Position numbers and translations under genes: made by a program
From: Rhodohalobacter mucosus
Lineage (GTDB): Bacteria > Bacteroidota > Rhodothermia > Balneolales > Balneolaceae
Direction of reading: 5' to 3'
NCBI RefSeq assembly: GCF_003150675.1
Contig: NZ_QGGB01000003.1
Coordinates: 1-64,000, forward strand
Length of the DNA: 64,000 nucleotides
In this document: piece after piece, positions 59,171 through 64,000 of the stretch
Layout: the number at the start of each line of letters is the position of its first letter
Numbering within the stretch: the stretch's first letter is position 1
The notes under the pieces: model-generated
Database searches by the model: none
Seen by the model: only the letters and a program-made list of their open reading frames with translations
Told to the model about the DNA's origin: nothing

Positions 59171-60304
59171 TTATCTTAACGGTACGTCTAAAACCGTTTG
59201 CCACATCGTGTAGGCTTCCTTTTCTGCTCCGTCTTCATTGATAATCCCAGTACTGATCCACAATTCTCCCAAATCCCTGACTTCAGCCGGAAAGGTTTCC
59301 CAAAGTTCGTCATAATCGCGGTGTGCCCACCAGATGACGTAACCGTACTCCTGCTCCTGTGCATTTAGAGCGAGTACTTCGAGGTACTCTTGTTGCTCCG
59401 GTTCATTTCCGGGAATAAATAAATTGAAGGATTCAACAGACAAATCTTCCGACAGATGACTTGTCTCAGCAAATACAATAGGCCTTTTGATATTTTCATG
59501 CAGAAAGTCGAAAGCGTTCTGGAAACCGTCCGCCGTATTCAGTCCTTTGAAAAAGGGGTAGAAGCTTATTCCCACAAATTCCATGGAATTTGCGTAGTCG
59601 CTGACTTCCTGAATATACTCTTCAGGGATCTGAACATCCGGCTGGTAGAAATTATGTAATGTAATGGACTCGGAAATTTGCAGCGCTGGAAATTCCCGGC
59701 TGATTCTCGTTTTAACGTTATCCATCAGCAATTTAAAAGAGTCCCACTTTTCAGGGGCATTTTTTAGCAGCTCATTCACTTCTATGGCAATCAGCAGATA
59801 GTCCGGGTTTAACTCCCGGGTGATGTAGGCAAGATGCTTTACATAGGCATCTTCGATATGCGTGTCATTCAGATCGATGTAGTCGGGGATGCTGCCGTCA
59901 TAATCTGGTGCAAGATCCGCCCGGGCATTGTTCAAAATACTTACGGAGACGGTCAATTCAGTGCCGGGCAGCTTTTCCGTCTTTTTTGATTCAATCAGGT
60001 CAATGAAACCGTCAGGCAAGGGCAAATCATTGATCCATGCATTCCAGGGTATTTCGGAGTCGATATGTTCCGAGTAAATATCGGAATGGTCTTCAATAAA
60101 CTGATATGTAGTGGAAACAGATTCAGACGAAGGTGCATAAGGCCAGGTGCTGAATCCCATGCTGAAGGCTCTTGAAGAATATTCACAAAAAAAGTCCTCC
60201 TCTTCACACACGGATGATGAGGTGATCTCTTCATTGCCGCATGCGGATACGAAGAGTATCAATGCAGCGGGTAAAAACAGTAGTAATACGATAGCTCTTT
60301 TCAT
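59171..60304 (-). CDS. Lipoprotein with a glycoside-hydrolase-like TIM barrel (GH53-like)
   Basis: 377 residues. The signal peptide ends in LILFVSAC. The mature part has the features of a clan A glycosidase: FSMGFSTWPYAP, then PDYLLIAIEVNELLKNAPE with a Glu at the acid/base position, EFVGISFYPFF, and RPIVFAETSHLSED with a second Glu at the nucleophile position, followed by GYVIWWAHRDYDEL. The order matches GH53 (endo-beta-1,4-galactanase)-like barrels, but the rest is too divergent for a specific activity. Likely glycan-active at the cell surface. Solitary; preceded by a ~200-bp gap with no visible gene. Confidence 0.75.
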   Translation of the reverse strand: MKRAIVLLLFLPAALILFVSACGNEEITSSSVCEEEDFFCEYSSRAFSMGFSTWPYAPSSESVSTTYQFIEDHSDIYSEHIDSEIPWNAWINDLPLPDGFIDLIESKKTEKLPGTELTVSVSILNNARADLAPDYDGSIPDYIDLNDTHIEDAYVKHLAYITRELNPDYLLIAIEVNELLKNAPEKWDSFKLLMDNVKTRISREFPALQISESITLHNFYQPDVQIPEEYIQEVSDYANSMEFVGISFYPFFKGLNTADGFQNAFDFLHENIKRPIVFAETSHLSEDLSVESFNLFIPGNEPEQQEYLEVLALNAQEQEYGYVIWWAHRDYDELWETFPAEVRDLGELWISTGIINEDGAEKEAYTMWQTVLDVPLR

Positions 60305-60501
60305 GCCGGTGTGTAAAATAAGATCATTTTATCTGGTGTTTACCTTCATGTTATCGGCAATGTTCCGGAACCGGGCGGCTATTCGTTCACATCCGGAATT
60401 AATTCACCATCATAAAGCAGAAGGGGACCGAGAGAATCCCTGCTGCAATAGTCCGGCATTCAGCAGCTTTTTTAAGCCGAAAGAGTCCGAATTCAGTCGC
60501 A

Positions 60502-60897
60502 TTACAGCATTTCAACGATCATCATGTAGTTACCGCATGTGTCGTCGAACATCGCAATTTTTGTAGTTCCCATTTCTGTGGGCTCCATGGTGAATTCAAC
60601 CCCTTTGCCGGACAATCGCTCGTACTCTTCCTGTACATTATCCACTCTGAACTGCGTATATGGCATGCCGGCCTCTTTCACTGCGTTCTGAAAGACCTTT
60701 GCAGGCTCAAAATGATTGGGTGCAGGCTCAAGAAGCAACTCAGGACCATCTTGTTTTTCACCGGATACCACCGTTAACCATCTGTTTCCCTCACCCAACG
60801 GTAGATCCCTCTTCTTGATGAATCCCAATTTCTCTGTATAAAATTTCAGTGCTTTTTCCTGATCCCGGACTGGAATTCCTACAACTCTAATTTTCAT
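60502..60897 (-). CDS. VOC (glyoxalase/bleomycin-resistance) family protein
   Basis: 131-residue metal-dependent vicinal oxygen chelate protein with two beta-alpha-beta-beta-beta repeats: IRVVGIPVRDQEKALKFYTE and LGFIKKRDLP in the first, MPYTQFRVDNVQEEYERLSG and GTTKIAMFDDTCGNYMMIVE in the second. A His/Glu metal pair cannot be assigned with confidence; the first-strand His usual in glyoxalase I is absent. Reaction unknown. The AraC gene is 40 bp upstream on the same strand, so it may be its regulator. Confidence 0.88.
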   Translation of the reverse strand: MKIRVVGIPVRDQEKALKFYTEKLGFIKKRDLPLGEGNRWLTVVSGEKQDGPELLLEPAPNHFEPAKVFQNAVKEAGMPYTQFRVDNVQEEYERLSGKGVEFTMEPTEMGTTKIAMFDDTCGNYMMIVEML

Positions 60898-60936
60898 GAT
60901 CTTATGGATTATTGAAGGTTAATGGTGCAGGTAAAA

Positions 60937-61398
60937 TTAAAAAGCAGCAGGAGATGTGCTTATTGAAAATTGCTGTTTTTGATATTCAGCGGGTGTAACG
61001 CCGGTTTTGGTTTTGAACAAAGTGATGAAAGAACTCAGGCTGTTATACCCTACAGCAAAACAGGTTTCGGTAACCGACATCCCTCTTCCCAGATACAATT
61101 TCGCATTTTCTATTCGGGTGTCAATCAGATATTGCCTGATAGTTATTCCGTAATATTGTCTGAAAAGTCGCAGCAAATGATACTTTGACGTTAAGTGCAG
61201 CCGGGACAATAAGTCTAAATCGACGTCTTTATGATAATTGTTTTTGATATACGCACGCGTCAAAATAACTGTTCTGATCTGTCCTTTATTGGAATAACAG
61301 TTCTCCTTAACTCTACCTATTTTTTCCAGGAAAAAACTCATTTCAGTCTGAGTTTCGTGAATGTTGTATCTGTAAGACGGTTCTGCAGCGTGCAACAA
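60937..61398 (-). CDS. AraC-family transcriptional regulator, short form
   Basis: 153 residues. The C-terminal ~100 residues are a double helix-turn-helix: LTRAYIKNNYHKDVDLDLLS and RLHLTSKYHLLRLFRQYYGI in the first HTH, GRGMSVTETCFAVGYNSLSS followed by FITLFKTKTGVTPAEYQK in the second. The N-terminal ~45 residues lack a full effector-binding cupin, so this is a stand-alone DNA-binding form or a truncated regulator. The VOC gene follows 39 bp downstream on the same strand, in likely operon. Confidence 0.88.
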   Translation of the reverse strand: MLHAAEPSYRYNIHETQTEMSFFLEKIGRVKENCYSNKGQIRTVILTRAYIKNNYHKDVDLDLLSRLHLTSKYHLLRLFRQYYGITIRQYLIDTRIENAKLYLGRGMSVTETCFAVGYNSLSSFITLFKTKTGVTPAEYQKQQFSISTSPAAF

Positions 61399-61632
61399 AT
61401 AGTGAACGACAGAAAATGAAACCTTATCTGCTTACACTGTTTCTAACTATCGTTTTTTATGTATGTCTGATACCCGGGTAATGCAAAACAGTAAAAAACC
61501 AGGTGGTGCAATCGGATTTTGGCGAAACATCGACCGCATCAAATAGGGGGTAAAGCACCCACAGAATAATAACTTCATACTATTTTTCAAAGGTCTGCCA
61601 AATAAGGTTTTTGCTTTGATAGCGGTGATCAT

Positions 61633-61667
61633 CTATATTAATGTTAACTACATTAACATCAATATAG
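61633..61667. promoter_or_regulatory. Large palindromic operator before the TetR gene
   Basis: CTATATTAATGTTAA, spacer CTACA, TTAACATCAATATAG: 14 of 15 positions are complementary between the arms. The palindrome ends 9 bp before the tetR start at 61677, so the site probably overlaps the promoter or leader. This is typical of an autoregulated TetR repressor. Confidence 0.75.
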
Positions 61668-61676
61668 CTCCATTCA

Positions 61677-62252
61677 ATGGCCCGAACCTACGATATGTCC
61701 AGCCGTTCTCAGAAAGCTGCCGAAACTACGCAGAACATTATCGAGGCTACCGAGCGGCTTATTACAGAAACGTCATTGCAGGAGATCAGTCTTCGCTCCA
61801 TTGCTCGGGAATCCGGGGTTACCGTTCAAACTGTGCTTCGTCATATGAAATCAAGAGACGGGTGCCTCCATGCTGTGGCAGAAAGGGTGTCATCCCGGGT
61901 AGAGATGCAAAGAGGTGTCTCTGAACCCGGAAATATTACAGAAGCCATTTCAAAGCTGGTTGAGCATTATGAAGAGGAGGGTAAACTGGTACTGAATCTG
62001 CTTGCTCAGGAACATAGCGGTGATTCCTTTGCCTCAGTCCTTACCAATGAAGGCAGGGCCTATCATCTGAAATGGGTGGAAAGATGTTTTGGTCCTCATT
62101 TATCTGGGAAGAGTTCTGAGATTTTTGATGGAATTGTGGTTGCCACTGATATCTATACCTGGAAATTACTGCGGCTCGATCTTGGCAGATCCATTGGCAC
62201 GACAAATAAAGTTATCGTTGGCATGGTAAGAAGAATTCTGGGGGCGTCATGA
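61677..62252 (+). CDS. TetR-family repressor
   Basis: 191 residues. The N-terminal HTH is AAETTQNIIEATERLITETS, then LRSIARESGVTVQTVLRHMK, the usual TetR helix order. The C-terminal ~130 residues are a helical ligand-binding/dimerisation domain without recognisable specificity. It sits 9 bp downstream of a strong palindrome and overlaps the glycosyltransferase gene by 4 bp, so it very likely represses this two-gene operon until a ligand, plausibly the glycosyltransferase substrate, is bound. Confidence 0.92.
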   Translation: MARTYDMSSRSQKAAETTQNIIEATERLITETSLQEISLRSIARESGVTVQTVLRHMKSRDGCLHAVAERVSSRVEMQRGVSEPGNITEAISKLVEHYEEEGKLVLNLLAQEHSGDSFASVLTNEGRAYHLKWVERCFGPHLSGKSSEIFDGIVVATDIYTWKLLRLDLGRSIGTTNKVIVGMVRRILGAS

Positions 62253-63487
62253 AAACCGTACTGATCTACACATCTCCTGCGCGGGGTCACCTTTATCCGA
62301 TGATGGATGTTGCCATTGAGCTCAGAAATGAGGGGTATGAAGTTATAGTTCAAACCCTGAGCAGTGAAAAAGATCATGTTGAATCCGAAGGCATCCAATT
62401 TGCACCCATTTCCCCGGATATTGAATCGCTGCATCTTCAGGATTACAGAGAAAACAACCCCATTTCACAGATCAGATCCGCTTTCAAAAGCTGGTTGTCA
62501 AGAGCCCCCTATGAAATTGAAGATCTCAGGACCAGCTGCAACGAATTTAATCCGGATCTGCTCATTGTAGATGTCAATACGTGGGGAGCCGGAGCCTATG
62601 CTGAAGCACGGGGCAATCCATGGGTTATGTTTATGCCGTATTGTCTTCCCATATTCTCTGATGACACCCCGGCTTTTGGGCCTGGATTTGCACCTCCCAC
62701 CAATTTTCTGCATCGTTTCAGGGATCGTGTGGTGGATGGGCTGATTCAAAAAGCTGTAAAAAGCATTATCGACGAGTTGAATAACGTACGATCAAGCTTG
62801 CATGTACCCAGGCTTGAAAAATACGAAGATATTTTTTTCAGGCCTGACCTGGTGCTATACCGCACGGCTGAACCTTTTGATTACCCGCGAAAGGACTTCC
62901 CGGATAATATTCTTTCAATCGGACCCGGACTTTGGGCACCTCCGGGTAACAAGCCGGAGTGGATTGAGGATCTTCCTTCACCAAAAATACTGGTGAGCAT
63001 ATCCACAGAGATGCAGGATGACGGAGCCATCATCGAAACTGCACTGCGTGCCACATCCGGCCGGGAGGGAAGCGTAATTGTAACGACGTCTGCATTTGAT
63101 CCTGACCGGTTTAATGCATCCCGTAATAATGTACATATCACCAAATTCCTGCCGCATGCCCAGGTTATCCCGGAAATGGACCTGGTCATCACACATGGAG
63201 GTATGGGGACCACACAGCGCGCATTGTCTGCCGGTGTTCCGGTTTGTGTGGTTCCATGGGGACGGGATCAGAATGAGACTGCCCGCAGGGTGGAGGTGAG
63301 CGGGGCCGGGGTCATGCTTTCAAAAAACAGGCTAAATAAGAAGCGACTTGGGAAAGCAATTCAAGAGGCCATGAACTGTTCGGAAGGAGCCAAAGAGATA
63401 GCTCAGGCCTTTAAGAGAGCCGGCGGCGCTAAACGGGCAGTAAAGGCTATTGCTGATTTGCATCCCGTTCAAAGCGTAGAAAAGTAA
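62249..63487 (+). CDS. GT1-family UDP-glycosyltransferase (macrolide/glucuronosyltransferase type)
   Basis: 412-residue GT-B fold glycosyltransferase. N-terminal acceptor domain starts YTSPARGHLYPMMDVAIELR (conserved His near residue 13). The donor-binding C-terminal half contains ILVSISTEMQDDGAIIETAL, FLPHAQVIPEMDLVITHGGM, GTTQRALSAGVPVCVVPWGR and DQNETARRVEVSGAG, the HGG...DQ pattern of nucleotide-sugar binding. It is related to enzymes that glucosylate or detoxify small hydrophobic compounds. Co-transcribed with and controlled by the TetR repressor; substrate unknown. Confidence 0.92.
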   Translation: MKTVLIYTSPARGHLYPMMDVAIELRNEGYEVIVQTLSSEKDHVESEGIQFAPISPDIESLHLQDYRENNPISQIRSAFKSWLSRAPYEIEDLRTSCNEFNPDLLIVDVNTWGAGAYAEARGNPWVMFMPYCLPIFSDDTPAFGPGFAPPTNFLHRFRDRVVDGLIQKAVKSIIDELNNVRSSLHVPRLEKYEDIFFRPDLVLYRTAEPFDYPRKDFPDNILSIGPGLWAPPGNKPEWIEDLPSPKILVSISTEMQDDGAIIETALRATSGREGSVIVTTSAFDPDRFNASRNNVHITKFLPHAQVIPEMDLVITHGGMGTTQRALSAGVPVCVVPWGRDQNETARRVEVSGAGVMLSKNRLNKKRLGKAIQEAMNCSEGAKEIAQAFKRAGGAKRAVKAIADLHPVQSVEK

Positions 63488-63602
63488 TAATAAAGATGTG
63501 TAAGCCCTTCTTAAGTCAGGGAAATTCGAATCGGCAGGATTACGGTCCGTTTAAAATCCTTGTTATAGGTTTGAACTATTCAAGTTATTCACCGCCCCAA
63601 CT

Positions 63603-64000
63603 CTAATCAGTTTCCCGGTACAGTGGGATCCTCCACATATTTTTTTCATAATCAATTTCTCCGCCTATCACTTCGGTTACAACCCGATCCGTAACAATCA
63701 GCCCTTTGCGGGCCATGTTTTCAAACGTGTCGATGCCATCATCTGGAAAGTTTTGCCTGGTTCTGTGAATATTGAAGCGATTGGAGAATGTTCTGCCGAA
63801 AGTTTCTTCAATTCCCTTCTTTCCGATCATAAACCCAATCAAACCACCCCACGTTGCGGTTGGATTATCAGAATCCCATCCCGCCAGGGTTCCAATTTTT
63901 ATGGTTCTTTTTAAGTCGCCATCTCCATAGAACAGACTTACCAGGCTCGCTGCGAAATTTATTCCAGCCGCGAAGCAGCCATTGCAATACAAATTCTTTG
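63603..64000 (-). CDS. ADP-ribosylglycohydrolase family protein, C-terminal part (runs off the window)
   Basis: The visible 132 codons are the C-terminal end of an ADP-ribosylglycohydrolase-type protein; the gene continues past the right edge, and the apparent first codon at 63992 is an internal TTG, not the start. The hallmark is TLAGWDSDNPTATWGGLIGF, the di-metal-binding Asp motif (GxDxD(N/T)xA) of the family. The rest is helical (FENMARKGLIVTDRVVTEVI). The family removes ADP-ribose from proteins or acts on related substrates; which applies here cannot be judged from a fragment. Confidence 0.85.
   Translation of the reverse strand, partial: KNLYCNGCFAAGINFAASLVSLFYGDGDLKRTIKIGTLAGWDSDNPTATWGGLIGFMIGKKGIEETFGRTFSNRFNIHRTRQNFPDDGIDTFENMARKGLIVTDRVVTEVIGGEIDYEKNMWRIPLYRETD

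Overview
The window reads as a chromosomal segment of a Balneolia-type bacterium (Rhodothermota/Balneolota, e.g. the Rhodohalobacter or Gracilimonas neighbourhood) or a close Bacteroidota relative. This is an inference from gene content: many DUF6090-type membrane proteins, a TlpA-like thioredoxin lipoprotein, a six-bladed-propeller lipoprotein, BlaI/BlaR1 (M56), a GH130 lipoprotein, a polyphosphate glucokinase and very few Shine-Dalgarno sites. Core genes (era, pdxJ, icd, mutL, lexA, mreB, tRNA-Leu, tRNA-Pro) are interspersed with accessory and repeat-rich DNA.

Layout. 1-1.8 kb: one integron-type gene cassette bounded by two attC-like sites, followed by a secreted-protein gene broken by an in-frame stop. 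2-8.6 kb: thioredoxin lipoprotein, APC permease-Usp fusion, MDMPI/DinB protein, serine hydrolase. 8.7-23.2 kb: the DUF6090 region, with seven intact copies (five in tandem at 16.2-20.4 kb), two broken copies and an IS200-type element, interleaved with a YfcC transporter, an aldo/keto reductase, a ROK/polyphosphate glucokinase and a sugar porter. 23.2-31.4 kb: DUF427, ATP-grasp and PIG-L genes (the last between two ~0.9-kb direct repeats that each carry a phased run of DnaA-box-like sites), an AsmA-like protein, a c-type haem lipoprotein and a NarL-type two-component pair. 31.4-45.2 kb: era, pdxJ, NlpC/P60, a stand-alone TonB-plug lipoprotein, two matching small-RNA candidates around a helical protein, icd, a RAYT transposase flanked by REPs, mutL, lexA, a HEAT-cyclophilin lipoprotein and a GH130 lipoprotein. 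45.4-54 kb: a blaI-blaR1-propeller operon, mreB, a GDSL hydrolase and two more DUF6090 genes. 54-64 kb: a CoiA-like gene, an HNH remnant, a tRNA-Leu with four degenerate copies of its 3' end, a PAS histidine kinase, tRNA-Pro, a TIM-barrel lipoprotein, VOC and AraC genes, a TetR-glycosyltransferase operon with a large palindromic operator, and a partial ADP-ribosylglycohydrolase at the right edge.

Two themes stand out. First, most intergenic gaps carry degenerate short-period tracts, predominantly 7 bp, of many unrelated unit sequences. Second, DUF6090 proteins share an almost invariant ~50-residue N-terminal membrane module, conserved through synonymous change, while their C-terminal portions are unrelated at sight; one carries a SusE/F-like C-terminal module. 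The best candidates for undescribed biology are the twin minus-strand small RNAs with a compensatory hairpin (35.2 and 36.2 kb), the DUF6090 constant/variable array, the heptamer tracts, and the duplicated phased DnaA-box clusters.
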